64,000 nt of DNA from Dromaius novaehollandiae (lineage: Eukaryota > Chordata > Aves > Casuariiformes > Dromaiidae), in NCBI RefSeq assembly GCF_036370855.1, contig NC_088098.1, positions 34,785,981 to 34,849,980 on the forward strand, read 5' to 3'. The notes under the pieces are model-generated. The model saw nothing but the letters and a program-made list of their open reading frames with translations. It searched no databases and had not been told where the DNA came from. Numbering within the stretch: the first letter of the stretch is position 1; every line of letters begins with the position of its first letter. Position numbers and translations under genes: made by a program. This document shows, piece by piece, positions 51,601 through 61,645 of this stretch.

Positions 51601-52715
51601 AAGAGAATAGGGCTGATTTAGTTTGGACTGCAGTTTCAGCGAGGGAAGGCATCTTTTCTGATTCCTGTCTGGTACGTAGCAATTTAAAACCTTTATTTCC
51701 ACTTAACCTGGATCACTTCTTTATAGACAAAATCCTGCACAAGGAACAGAGAGAAAGATGGCATTATCCATCAATGGATAAAAGCCATCCACTCCAATAC
51801 TATGTGCAATGCAGCCTTAATCAGCATGCAAAAACAGGGTCCCTGCTGCCCTGACAATAAGATATTACATTTAAAAAGGAAGACTCACTCCATCTTTCAT
51901 AAAATCTCTACAAAGTGATCTTAACTTTAGGCCCAACTTTTAAATTTTTGGTTTCCCCCTTAGACTGGAAAGGAAGTTATGTCCTATTTCTAGCTTAACA
52001 GCAAAGATGCTGATGTGACTGGAACAAACTGCTCAGGAAAAGTGATGAATTCTCATTCATCAGATGTCCTGACAAAAAGATGTCAATCCAGAAGAGACTA
52101 CATGCTTTAAATCAAATGTTAATAAGTTCAGTCCACAAGCAACTGGATACAATACCTAAGTTGCTAGATGGCCAGATTCAACAATTTAATAGCACATTTT
52201 GGCTTTAAAAGATAAAGATTTTGCTTTTCAAATCACTGTTCTAAACCTTCAACAAGCAGAACTTTAGTCACAAGAGTGAAAATCAGAGGAATAATAACAA
52301 CACTGCAGGATGTCCCTGCACTGGGAGGGCAGCAACAGGAAAAACTGGGGCAGTGCAAAGCAAGCTAAGAAAAGGGGGGATAAAAGGTGCCCTTGGCACA
52401 TAAAAAGGCAGGTCTTGAGCAATCACCGGCGCGTTTGACACCCGGCCCGGACGAGGCAGCACCCCTCGGGGCCTACTCCGGTTTCTCTGCAAGGCCCCGT
52501 AACTTCAGCGCCTCCAAGCGACAGCCGAACTCACCCCCCTGCTGGAGGACTTTCTGCGGGGGGAGGACGGTCGCCACCTCCTTGACCTCCTCCATGACCA
52601 CGTCGGCGTTGGTTCGCAGGATGCTTTTCAGCCTCTCCAGCTCCTTGGGCGCGTTCTTCTTCCTCTTCTCCGCCCGCATCTTCCTCTTCCATTTGCTCCT
52701 CAGGCTCTTCGCCAT
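48520..52715 (-). CDS. LLPH: LLPH, nucleolar LLP homolog protein (spliced, two coding exons)
   Basis: LLPH is a small basic nuclear/nucleolar protein of the LAPS18-like family, linked to large ribosomal subunit assembly. The start ATG is at 52,715-52,713, two bases inside an exon whose acceptor has a long pyrimidine tract. Coding exon 1 runs 52,715-52,535 (181 nt) and coding exon 2 runs 48,683-48,520 (164 nt, TAG stop). The phases agree, as one base is carried over to make Asp61. The joined product is 114 residues. The N-terminal 30 residues are Lys/Arg-rich (begins [20 protein letters not shown]). The C-terminal half carries the family signature [17 protein letters not shown] at about residues 72-88, and the chain ends in a Lys-rich tail, GLAW. 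Human LLPH, as I recall it, is 129 residues; the missing stretch would fall in the variable centre near the exon junction. The identification is firm; absence of a further small exon is inferred from phase only. Confidence 0.95.
48684..52534 (-). other. LLPH: LLPH intron 2 (3.85 kb)
   Basis: AT-rich intron with a GTGAGT donor and TTTTCAG acceptor. I see no coding exon, RNA gene or recognisable transposon in it. A run of C with CA repeats lies near 50,361-50,380. Short open frames inside it show no similarity that I recognise. Confidence 0.85.
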
Positions 52716-52718
52716 AAC
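52535..52718 (-). CDS. LLPH: LLPH exon 2 (first coding exon; three bases of 5' UTR)
   Basis: The acceptor AG at 52,720-52,719 follows a pyrimidine-rich tract, and the exon opens with GTT before the ATG. It encodes residues 1-60 (basic N-terminus and the segment up to KVLQQG) plus one base. It closes at a consensus donor GTGAGT starting at 52,534. Open frame continues past the donor for about 20 codons, but that part has no family similarity and is intron. Confidence 0.92.
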
Positions 52719-52841
52719 CTGAGGTGAGGGAGGGGGAAAGGGTGAGGTCGAAGGGGCCGCCCGCCGCGGGAGCGCCTCCGGAGAAGCCGTTAAGGCCGCG
52801 CGGGGCGCCGTTGCCGCGCCTCCCCCCCACACACACCCCAA

Positions 52842-52878
52842 CCCCCCCCCCCCAACGGCCGGTACGCGCGCGCGCGCG
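52842..52878. repeat. C12 run and (CG)7 tract in LLPH intron 1
   Basis: A run of 12 C at 52,842-52,853 (on a background of shorter C and CA runs from 52,821) is followed by alternating CG at 52,865-52,878. The alternating tract can adopt Z-DNA. Both lie inside the 182-base first intron, within 60 bases of the donor. Confidence 0.85.
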
Positions 52879-52900
52879 GGGCACACCGACACGCACTCAC

Positions 52901-52985
52901 CGCAGCCGCGCACGAGGCCCGCCGCCCACCCGCACGCCAGGCGCCGTCGCTGTCTGCGCACGCGCGGGCCGGCGCACGCGCGGCG
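52901..52985 (-). other. LLPH: LLPH non-coding exon 1 (5' UTR), upstream limit approximate
   Basis: A consensus donor (GCG followed by GTGAGTGCG on the minus strand) has its GT at 52,900-52,899. With the acceptor at 52,719 this defines a 182-base intron. The exon lies inside the CpG island and contains no ATG, so it would be 5' UTR. The transcription start is inferred to lie near 52,950-52,990; only the 3' edge at 52,901 is set by sequence. Confidence 0.75.
52955..52982. promoter_or_regulatory. Two NRF1-type sites
   Basis: TGCGCACGCGCG at 52,955-52,966 and GCGCACGCGCG at 52,972-52,982 both match the NRF1 consensus (GCGCAYGCGC). They are spaced 17 bases apart at or next to the LLPH start region, as is common in CpG-island promoters of ribosome-biogenesis and mitochondrial genes. 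Confidence 0.7.
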
Positions 52986-52993
52986 TCAGGGGA

Positions 52994-53003
52994 GTCACGT
53001 GAC
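52994..53003. promoter_or_regulatory. Palindromic E-box GTCACGTGAC
   Basis: A perfect 10-base palindrome with CACGTG core and GT/AC flanks, the form preferred by USF, MYC/MAX and MiT/TFE factors. It lies just upstream of the inferred LLPH start. Factor binding is inference. Confidence 0.75.
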
Positions 53004-53234
53004 GGCGAAGCCTTGCCTCCACAGAGCTTCCCCCACCACCACCCCCGCCCCGAGGTACAGCGGGCTCTGCCGTAAATCTCCTGGTGCGTCGGCACCTCCG
53101 CGTTTCAGGGGCACGTCCCGCTGCCGTATTTCCACGTCGGCCCGCCTGCGAGCTCAGCGCCGGTGCCGCAGGGCGAGGGGCGCCTGCCTTTGCAGGGCTG
53201 CGGGGATGGGCGGGCAAATGAACACATCCCCTCA

Positions 53235-54372
53235 CAAGGAAAAAGTGAAGCTTTATTTTTGGCTACTTCCACACATTTCTCAACAAAACCTTAAGTCAGA
53301 AAAGAGATACCATCACACTGGCTCAAAACAAACAGTTTGCAGACTTCCTTTGTCAGCATCCCCCAGTAAAAACTCCAGCATGGAAAATACACACGGCCAT
53401 GAAACGTCCCGGCTTTAAGGCCAGAAATACATATCACTTCACCTCTTTGTCACTGCTGTGACAGGTGAAAGGCAAACAGTACTTCAGACATCAACATTAA
53501 ATATTTAAGCAAGAAATCAACTGAAAATGTTTTACCCTGCCTGCCATTTCAGCATTTCGACAGCCTGGAAAGCAGCCACCGTCACGGTGCTTCTGCCCAA
53601 TTAGCAAGTGCTTGCCTGCCAACTGATGGTTTACATTTTTCATTCTCAGCCCCCTGAAGTTTGCTCCTCCACGGAGCTGCAAGGAAAGACTAAAGGTTTT
53701 CCAATTTTTACTGGCAGATAATTAATCTTAATATATGCAAGTCGGTAAGATGCCACATTCCATCTTTAAATGATTTTTCAGAATACTGAAAGATAAGCAA
53801 TAAATTACTCTTAATAAATGAAGAACATTCTCTTGAAGTGTTTTAATACCCTCCCTGCTTACATAATAATATGAAAGCCTATAACAGGAATAGAACCTCC
53901 CTTTTAGAGAGGGTGTTCCATTTTACCAAACAAAAAAACAAAAGAAATGTTTAGCTTAGTAAGCCATTGCACAATGATAAACTGAGAATACCTTTATGCT
54001 ATATGCATAAAACCCCAAGGGAAACATTTCCAGCAGCTACAGAATAGCAGATAGAGGCTTTCTGATAGCTTATTCTAGAGAAACCAGAAGCTGGCAAATG
54101 TTTTGATCATGAATTATGGAAAGTGCAAATTAAGTTAAGTAATTAAAGTGACTGAAATGGCTACATCTAACTAACACAGATATTCTGGAAAAGAATTGTC
54201 AGCTACACGAAAAGCCTTTCATTTCTAGGGAGGGATCAATATTCATGGAATGAAAAAGTAATAGAGATGCAGTCTCTAGAAGATAAAACTATACAGTTTG
54301 TAGATCACCCAAACTAACACTATTTAGGTACTTAACTTTATATATGCTATATTCAAACCATACTGCATTTGA
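53235..54372 (-). other. TMBIM4: TMBIM4 3' UTR (right edge set by stop, left edge inferred)
   Basis: The sequence after the TMBIM4 stop is AT-rich and non-coding. The first canonical AATAAA I find on the minus strand beyond the coding exon is at 53,257-53,252, which would give a 3' UTR of about 1.1 kb. Variant signals closer to the stop cannot be excluded. Confidence 0.6.
53252..53257 (-). terminator. TMBIM4: Candidate poly(A) signal of TMBIM4
   Basis: AATAAA on the minus strand. It is about 250 bases upstream of the palindromic E-box of the LLPH promoter, so TMBIM4 3' end formation and LLPH initiation would be very close together. Confidence 0.6.
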
Positions 54373-54579
54373 TTACTTTTTATTAAATGCCTCTAGTAAA
54401 CGCAGCAGGTGTAAGAACAGATTGATGATGTCCAGGTAGAGATTGATTGCAGCCAATATGTACTCTTCAGGGGATAATTTGTGCATCAGCAAATGAGTGT
54501 CATAAATAATAAATCCACAGAACAGAAGCGCTCCAGCGGCAGCAAACACCAACTCCATTGTCTCACTATAAAAAAAAAG
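54373..54579 (-). CDS. TMBIM4: TMBIM4 exon 7 (terminal coding exon)
   Basis: Acceptor TGCCTCCAG before 54,579. Encodes residues 171-238 and a TAA stop at 54,375-54,373: the FFYSE loop, the last two helices, the [17 protein letters not shown] motif and the C-terminal NKK. An internal ATG at 54,558 is Met178 of the full protein, not a start. Confidence 0.96.
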   Translation of the reverse strand, partial: LFFYSETMELVFAAAGALLFCGFIIYDTHLLMHKLSPEEYILAAINLYLDIINLFLHLLRLLEAFNKK

Positions 54580-57500
54580 CTGGAGGCAAATGAAAAATAA
54601 TAAGAGACATTTGTAAATTTCATTTTCTTTTTAACATAAAAATCTCTGCAAAAAGATATGCCAGATGTAAAACAGAGGTCTTGTGTCACTACAAGACAGG
54701 TAAAACATACTATCTTTTTACTGTTATATACATACAGACAAACATTACAATGACATTTTGATGTTCTTATTTCATCTAGTCCCCAGTTATACAGCCTCTT
54801 TAACTGGGTAAAGTATATCCTTGTAAGAGAGAGGAAGTTCTGGTCTCCAGAACAGAAGACAATTATCCAATTAAAACACAGCTATCTTCCCCATTCTTCC
54901 AGTCAAGTGACAAAACTGCCAGTCAACTGAAACACCACTTTTATACTAGCAAGAACAGCATCCAGCAACTTTGAATTTGCAATGAATGGTTAGAAGATCA
55001 CAGCATAATCTGACAGTAATGAACCTGGCTGGGAATATTTTTTCATGAAAATATATTGAACTCTCCAAAACTTTTTTTTGTTACAGTATAAGTTAATAAA
55101 ATATTTAAGTTGAAGAATATTTTTTAATCTTGAACACAAGGTATCTTACCCTCAAGAACCCTGAGATGATTAAAATCCACAAACAAGCAAAGAGGCTGGA
55201 AAAAAACAAAACAAAACTGTGAGCAACAATACTAACTTTGCTTAAAACCTCTTCCCTTCCCATTAAACCACTTCACAATATATTTGTTAAGTAAGTGTCC
55301 ATAAATCTTAGATGTCAACAGTTCACTGGTTTCAGCAGTAAAACACTGTTGCAGACAGCAGTCAGAATTGATGGCTGAAATTTACTTTATATTTGAATCA
55401 ACTCCCTTCTGTCTCAGCGACAAATCCAGATAAACTAGTCCTTTAGCATAGTACTACAGTTTTAAGAATCATAATCACACTAAGGAGTGCTATGCTAAAA
55501 AGGATTTCTTATCAAGAGAGCAGCACTGCATAAAATTAATAACTTAAGTAACACTCCCAACATTCACTTGAAGCGGGGTAGTTTCTATTCATCTGCACTA
55601 ATTCTTATGTCTACAAAACTTGCTAAAAAAACAAAAAACAAAAAAACACACAAAATGCAACATCATACCCTGCTCCAAATTTGCTGAAGTCTCTCTTTGA
55701 TTGCAAGGTATATGCAGTCAGTCCAAGGAATACAGCAGTAGTAAGAATAAAGGCTTGGAAGACGATGGATACATCGTAGAAACTCACTATAAACAAAAAG
55801 GTAAATTGTCATTTAAATAAAATAGGCTATGTACTTGCCATCTTTTAACAAAATGGAAGTTTAGACTTTAACAGATAGGAAAACAATCTTAATTGTGAAC
55901 AAAGAAATAAAATTATGCCTGAACTTGTCTTTGCGCTTCAAGATGAATGCATAGGATGCACTGGCCCTTGCCCTCGCTAAGTTTGACATTTATGGTATAG
56001 CTGTAGCTCTCTTAAAAGGAGATAACAGATCTTCTGTACTCATAATAAAAACTGTATGTTAATCATTGACGTGCAAGACTGTAAGTAAAAAATTTTTTTG
56101 GAATTTTTCGTGACACTGATACAAGACAAAAATCACAACACAAGCAATCCTCGGAAAAAGCTCAGAAGAATTTTGACTAGGAGGGTAGGAAGGGAAAAAA
56201 TAAGTAGGTGGAACCTTCCCCCTCCCCCCTTTCCTGCCTCCTTAATCTTCCCTTTCCCCAAATGACTCTTTTTTGCTGGAGGCCAGAAACCACAATGAAG
56301 ATATTTCATCTTATGCTGGAAGCTATACTGCAAGGTGATACCGGGACTTCTTCCCTCTCCCCACACCCTGCTGGCCCTTGTGCCATTGCCTCCCTCAACA
56401 GAGGCTACAAAACTCTCCAACTCAACACAATTCTCTGGAGGAAAGAAGAGGGGGAGATGAAGACATTTTACTTGCAGATCAGCTCTGCTCCGCTGCAGCA
56501 CACTAGTGGGAAGTGCCTTATAAGAAAGGGCACTACTAGCTGTACTGAAAGAAAAGGACAGCACAGCTCACTTCAGGTTTGTACAGTTTCAGTTCTGGAT
56601 CACAGAAGCTATCCAGGTCTGGAAAAAGGCAGGAGATGGAAGTGAAACAGAATGAAGCCAGAGAAGGCCAGGAAGATTAGCATTACTATCCTGTATCAGC
56701 AACTAATAATCTTGTTATCACATACGTTCAGAATCCTAATATTGACATGGTATCATTATAGAAAAAGCACAAAGCTATTTAGTGTTAGCACAAGGAAAGC
56801 GAGGGGGGAAGAAGAAAGGATATTAAACACATTGCTGTAGTTCAAGAAAAAACAGAAACTTTTCTCCTATTATTGCCACTCCAGTCACTTGTGGTACAGT
56901 GGAACTGCAGAAATTACTATTTGCGTTTAATAGTTAAAGGGGGTTCAAAATCCAGCTTCCTCCCTTGATTTCCAGGTGTTTGCTAAACTCACATCACTGT
57001 CATTATAAATTTCAAACAGGGGATTTATTATCACTTTAGTCACATCTGGAAATCTCAGGTGGCAATGAGTGTAACATACTGAATTTATTTTCCAATTTCT
57101 GTAAGAAATCAGATAATAGAAGGATGACAATCATTTACCTGTAATAGCAACTGTCAGTGCTTCCAAAAGGGTCTACAAAAGTACAAACAAAAAATTGAAA
57201 GCGTTAAAAAAAAAAAAAAAACCCACAGAGGGACTTCATGTACAGTAAGTTCTATTCTGCTACACAATCCCAGTATGCATTACATAAACATGTTATTACA
57301 TACAAAAATTTAACAAGAGGGCTAAACTTTCAACAAGATAGTGGCAGCCACTGTCTTACTATGCTAGAAGTTGTGATATACAAGAAGAATAGGACATAAA
57401 TCAAAAATGAGTAAGAAACATCCCCTACAGAAAATTGTCGTCTTTATCTTCTACTCAGCACAGAGCATTAAGTAACGTGCTTATCACACTTAAAAACAAT

Positions 57501-60500
57501 TGAGGGGGACATAAAATTTCCTCAGAGCTGCTATTATTAGATATGAACTATTTTCAGCTCTCTCTCTACTTTTCAACATTTGAAATACTGTCATCCAACA
57601 TTCTTAAACTCTTATTAGACAGCTAAGTACATGCATCAACTCTCCCATCCACCCTTCTTTTGAAACAGAGCTGTAAATCAAATGTATTATTGACAAGTAT
57701 TGGGCCCAAGGCTAGTATGGACCATGAGCTTTTCCTAAAAAGCAGTTTCAAATTAAGTTTCATTACAAGAAAATATGAAAAAATATTTACAACATGAACC
57801 AAAAGGTCAGAAACAAAGCTTTCAACCCACATCTTTTCTAAGCCAATGGGAGCAGCAAAATGTGTTAAAAAAAAAAAACTTGCTGAATCTAATATTCAAC
57901 CTCTAATATTCTTCCTAGAAAGATGAGCTAGAGGCTATCAAGGAACAACCTGTGGACAGAACATCCAAACAATAATTCAAATTTTTATAAGTATACAGGA
58001 GGTCATGCAAGAAATACAAGAAAAACAAATTAGCCACCACTAGTTTGATTCAAGGAGTTGATCAAAGTGAAAAATATTTTAAGGACTATTAAAAAATGAA
58101 TGTATATAGATACTTACAAATCCAAAAAGGAGGTATAAATTAACAGGATGTTGGTGTCTGTACAGTGTCAATGCTAAGATTATAGCAAAAGATCCAAATG
58201 CAGATATCAAAAGCAAGGCAGGCCTGTAAAATTTCATACAACAAAAATCATCGAGATTAAAATAAAATATCTGGAAAGCTAAGGAAGATATTATATCAAA
58301 CCAAGTTCTTAAATGATCATCTGCATAAAGATACTGCTTTATATATCCAGAGTAAATATAAAGCAGCTTTTACAGTAAAACCACCCTAGAAGACACCACC
58401 TTAGATACTCAGGTAAAAATAGCACAGCTACAGGGAAAGATAATTTTTTCATATTGAAGTTACAAACTGTTCAAGAACCCATCACCTGGAGATGAGCCTC
58501 TATGAAGAGGAAAATATATCTGCACCAAACATATAGTTTTAAAGTGGATATGTAATATTTTGCCTATTTTAAAATTCCACATTCAGTGAACTGTTGTTCA
58601 TAAGCACTTGAATGCAACAAGTATGGGTACTAATACCACTACAGAAAATCGGTACTGACCAGTAACTGCTGCTATAATTAAATCACTCAAGCAGCCCTCC
58701 AAGAAAAAAAAAAATAGACCAAAATAAAACACAAAAGTTCCAAGTGAGCAAGAGGATCTTCAGTGTTCAAATTTAAGTATAAACTCTAGTTTTACAAACT
58801 CTACTGTATACATTTATACAGAAACTTTCATACCACATTTGATGCTCCTTTATTAGAGCTATGAAGTAAGTGAAACTAAAAGCAAAGTCTGCAAGTACGC
58901 TTCAGAAAGTGAAATGAAAACAGAAATTGCACTCAATGCTCTCCTTTTTCCCCTAGTCTGTTCAGCACAGTTTATTGCTTTTGAGACTTGTTTTTTTTTC
59001 CCTCATGGCAATTTTAGAGGCAAGAAATAAATCCACAGGAATTTTAGAAGACTAGTTTTATGGGGGGAAAAAAAAAAGAAAGAAAAGGGGAATGGGGGAA
59101 GAAATGATTTGGCAGTTTGAAACAAGTGCCTAAAAGCAACAGTATTCCAGACAGAACCTAAGCGCAGATATTTAGGAAGACCATAAAATAAGAAAGGTCG
59201 CTAACTGAGATGTACTGCAACTGATGTATACATTCTCATAGCATAAATATTAATCACTAATTAATAAAGTCACTAATCATTAATTAAAAAATTAAAATAA
59301 ATTCTGGTATCTACAGAAAAAAACAAGAATTGTCAGAGAAGAAAAGTTACATCCTAATCGGGTTCCAAAATTTCTACTACAGAATCAAAACACATAAACA
59401 TACATATATAAATGTGATTAGGAATACAGAAGTGTTCCAGAGTGACTACACAAACTACATGTTACACACTGATAGACAGTTTCATTTCAGTTTAGTATCT
59501 ACCTTTCATGCACAAATGTCTGAACTCCAGTACAGTACAGAAAAATTGCAGATGTGACTGTGGTCAAAAGAACTTGAACTGAGAGAATGCTGTAGACTTT
59601 CCGTAGAAAAGCTAGAACAAGGAAAATAAAAATCAAATACAAGTTTGCTCTGTGATATGGTACCATAAGAAACTGTTTATTTATTAAAAATAACAAAGAG
59701 AAAAGTCATAAGAAGCCATTTTTTCATAAAACTCTGATAAGGTATTCCAGGAAACACTACATTTATTCTTGGGGGTCATTATCTAAACAATAAGGATGAC
59801 AAAAGGAATAAAATAGAATTCAGGAGCAATTTACTTCAGACTATTAAAACTACATAATCTCACTAAGAAATCACTTAAAAGTACACCTTCTCTATCACTT
59901 TACCAGGTCCATCTAATGGATTGAAATGAAGAAAGTTTAACTTGGAAGTTGCATGGGAGACAGCTATTTATTTTTAAAAAATAAGAAAAAACTTTATAGT
60001 AACACCTATTAGATTGGTTTTTGGTCATCTTAGACATCATTTACAATAGTGTGGAATTTTCATTGTATTGGACGTATTTCCACAGATACACACTGCTATA
60101 AAATTCCACAATTAAGCTAATAGGCTTCATAATTTTTGAGCGGAAGAGTGGCTCAGGACACTCCATGACTGCATATCATACAGATACTCTCAGTTTAGAA
60201 TGGAAGGAAAGCGAGGCCATTAGGCAAAACGCTCTGAAAGGAAGAATAAGCTCCTAGTGAGAATCAATTCAGTTTTTAATGACACAGCCTAAACATGTTT
60301 AAGTGCCCTCATTGAGAGAGGCCGAATCAAGCTCAGCAAGGTTACCTGCAGCATGTAAAGTTAAATATACTCATAAGCCATAAGGGACTGGACCCTACTT
60401 TGTTGTAGCAAACAGAACATTGAAGCAGCCTGCTAGCTAGGGTACCCAGCTCCCTACTTTAACAAATGCAGCAGCAGTTTTGCTAATGGTAAGGCCTTCC

Positions 60501-61388
60501 CACATATTTCCCATGGTATCATTTTCCAAACAAGCTAGGACTTCCATAAGTCTTCCATTTAACAGAAACATTTAACAAAAAATTCACAGCACACAGCCAC
60601 ATTTGGACCAAAATGTATCCAATAACAGGACAACCACTTTAGCAAGGATTGCTGAGAAGACACCTGCTGTATTTAACACATTTCAGACCTCTGTATTAAC
60701 AACAGAGCCATATTTCATGGTCACTAGTATAATCTTTTAGCACCCAAACGCTTAAGCTGAAGGGATGACATTTTAACCTCCACAGCAGAAATTCAAAACC
60801 TGCAGCCTCGCAGGTAATTAAACTATTCTAATTATGGACACCAGCTTTAACGTTTATACCTCTTGCATACCAAAGTTCAAGCTTCAAAACGGAGCAGTGT
60901 GAGGCAAACTAAGTTTGAATTTGTATGGGTTTAACCCCTCTCATAGAAAGACCCTCCTCCCCATATAGTGACACGATAAAACCCAGCCCTTTTCCGACCA
61001 CTGATCTTTCTCTCACCCCCTTTGCTTCAAATGGATTAAACGACGCCCAGGCTCCCCACACATTCAGGCAGCCCTCACCCAGAAGGTTAAAAAGGCTCCA
61101 TAAAACCTGAATTAAGCTAAACTCAAGAGCGACGGGGCAAACAGAGGGGCCCCCGGGCCGCACCGCCGGGCCGCACCCCCTGCGACAGCGGGGCAAGGGC
61201 AGGCGGCAGCGGCCTCTCCGCAAGCGCCGGAGGGAACCGCGGGGAGGGCGCCGGAGGCACCTTGCTCGTCCCTCCTCGCCCCAGCCCCTACCCATGCGGA
61301 TGTGGACGCTGGCCGAGGCCACGTTGCTGCCGTAGTTGAAGTCATCCTCGATGGAGCTCCGCGGGTAGCGCTGCTCCGCCGCCGCCAT
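54373..61388 (-). CDS. TMBIM4: TMBIM4 (Lifeguard 4 / Golgi anti-apoptotic protein), complete, seven coding exons
   Basis: TMBIM4 is a BAX inhibitor-1 family membrane protein of Golgi/ER membranes that influences calcium release and dampens apoptosis. Coding exons: 61,388-61,292; 59,611-59,503; 58,223-58,118; 57,172-57,139; 55,786-55,669; 55,195-55,150; 54,579-54,373 (TAA). All junctions are GT-AG, and phases join into 238 codons, the length I recall for the mammalian protein. Residues 1-32 are the cytosolic N-terminus ([15 protein letters not shown] motif). Hydrophobic helices lie near 38-58, 70-90, 97-116, 121-143, 154-170, 179-199 and 210-232. The family motif YDTH with Asp197 and the LYLDIINLF motif with Asp220 are present; this Asp pair lines up with the pH/calcium-sensing pair of BI-1 proteins. 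The chain ends NKK. Exon 4 is only 34 bases. Nothing is broken or missing. The start is the first ATG of the exon that gives the conserved N-terminus. Confidence 0.97.
55150..55195 (-). CDS. TMBIM4: TMBIM4 exon 6
   Basis: 46 bases, acceptor TTTCCAG and donor GTAAGA from 55,149. Encodes the rest of Gly155 through Arg170 ([15 protein letters not shown]), helix 5. Ends in phase 0. Confidence 0.93.
55669..55786 (-). CDS. TMBIM4: TMBIM4 exon 5
   Basis: 118 bases, acceptor TTTATAG and donor GTATGA from 55,668. The donor is slightly weak, with T at intron position +4. Encodes Val116 to the split Gly155: helix 4 with [10 protein letters not shown] and the loop [15 protein letters not shown], both typical of the family. 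Confidence 0.94.
57139..57172 (-). CDS. TMBIM4: TMBIM4 exon 4, 34-base microexon
   Basis: Acceptor TTTTGTAG before 57,172 and donor GTAAAT from 57,138. Encodes [11 protein letters not shown] (residues 105-115) plus one base of Val116. The phases on both sides and the match to the conserved TLLEALTVA stretch support it despite its size. Skipping it would shift the frame. Confidence 0.92.
57205..57222 (+). repeat. Poly(A) run in TMBIM4 intron 3
   Basis: An A run of about 17 bases just upstream (in transcript sense) of the 34-base exon 4; on the coding strand it is a poly(T) that adds to the pyrimidine content ahead of that acceptor. Confidence 0.7.
58118..58223 (-). CDS. TMBIM4: TMBIM4 exon 3
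   Basis: 106 bases, acceptor TTTTACAG and donor GTAAGT from 58,117. Encodes the rest of Arg69 through Phe104: helix 2, the basic YRHQHP loop and the start of helix 3 (NLYLLFGF). Ends in phase 0. Confidence 0.94.
59503..59611 (-). CDS. TMBIM4: TMBIM4 exon 2
   Basis: 109 bases, acceptor TTCTAG before 59,611 and donor GTAGAT from 59,502. Encodes Ala33 to the split Arg69: the [20 protein letters not shown] first helix and the following TFVHE loop. Confidence 0.95.
61292..61388 (-). CDS. TMBIM4: TMBIM4 exon 1 coding part
   Basis: Encodes residues 1-32 (begins [12 protein letters not shown], ends VHIRM) plus the first base of Ala33. The donor is G followed by GTAGGG at 61,291. The open frame continues across the donor to 60,909 but loses all family similarity there. 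An in-frame extension upstream to an ATG at 61,472 exists but is low-complexity CpG-island sequence. Confidence 0.94.
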
Positions 61389-61427
61389 CGTCGCCGCCTC
61401 CTCACCGAGCAACGGCAACAACGCCTC

Positions 61428-61435
61428 GCTTCCGG
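61428..61435 (-). promoter_or_regulatory. ETS/GABP-type site CCGGAAGC
   Basis: Matches the ETS core GGAA with CC flank, read on the TMBIM4 coding strand. Common in CpG-island promoters; binding is inference. Confidence 0.45.
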
Positions 61436-61645
61436 GCGACGCAGCGGCGCTCCGCAGCGCCGAGCCGGCCACGCAGTCGATCGGCCGAGCTCATCGATCG
61501 CCATCGCCGCCGCCGCCTGGCGCAGGGGGCGCTGTGGGGGCGGCAGCGGCCAACGTGGCCAACGGCTGCCGGCGTAACGGCTGTCCGGGGCAGTGGGTGC
61601 CGCCGGGTGCGGGGGAGCCTAGGCGGCGGGGGTGCGGCGGCGTTT

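Larger units (their letters stand above)
52440..53215. promoter_or_regulatory. LLPH: CpG island and promoter of LLPH
   Basis: GC- and CpG-dense DNA surrounds LLPH exons 1 and 2, in sharp contrast to AT-rich flanks. It contains two NRF1-type sites, an E-box palindrome, a (CG)n tract and C-rich runs, and no TATA box at a useful distance. This is a typical housekeeping promoter. The right half overlaps the sequence just beyond the TMBIM4 3' end. Confidence 0.85.
61110..61645. promoter_or_regulatory. TMBIM4: CpG island and promoter of TMBIM4
   Basis: Dense CpG surrounds TMBIM4 exon 1, including part of intron 1 on the left and about 250 bases upstream of the ATG on the right. No TATA box is evident. 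An ETS/GABP-type CCGGAAGC lies at 61,435-61,428, about 40 bases upstream of the ATG, so it is at the start or within the 5' UTR. Confidence 0.85.

Noticed and set aside
53497-54372. Short open frames between LLPH and TMBIM4
   Set aside because: They lie in the TMBIM4 3' UTR and have no similarity or splice support.
60909-61472. 187-codon minus-strand open frame over TMBIM4 exon 1
   Set aside because: Only residues matching exon 1 (61,388-61,292) are protein-like; the rest is intron 1 and CpG-island 5' sequence read through.
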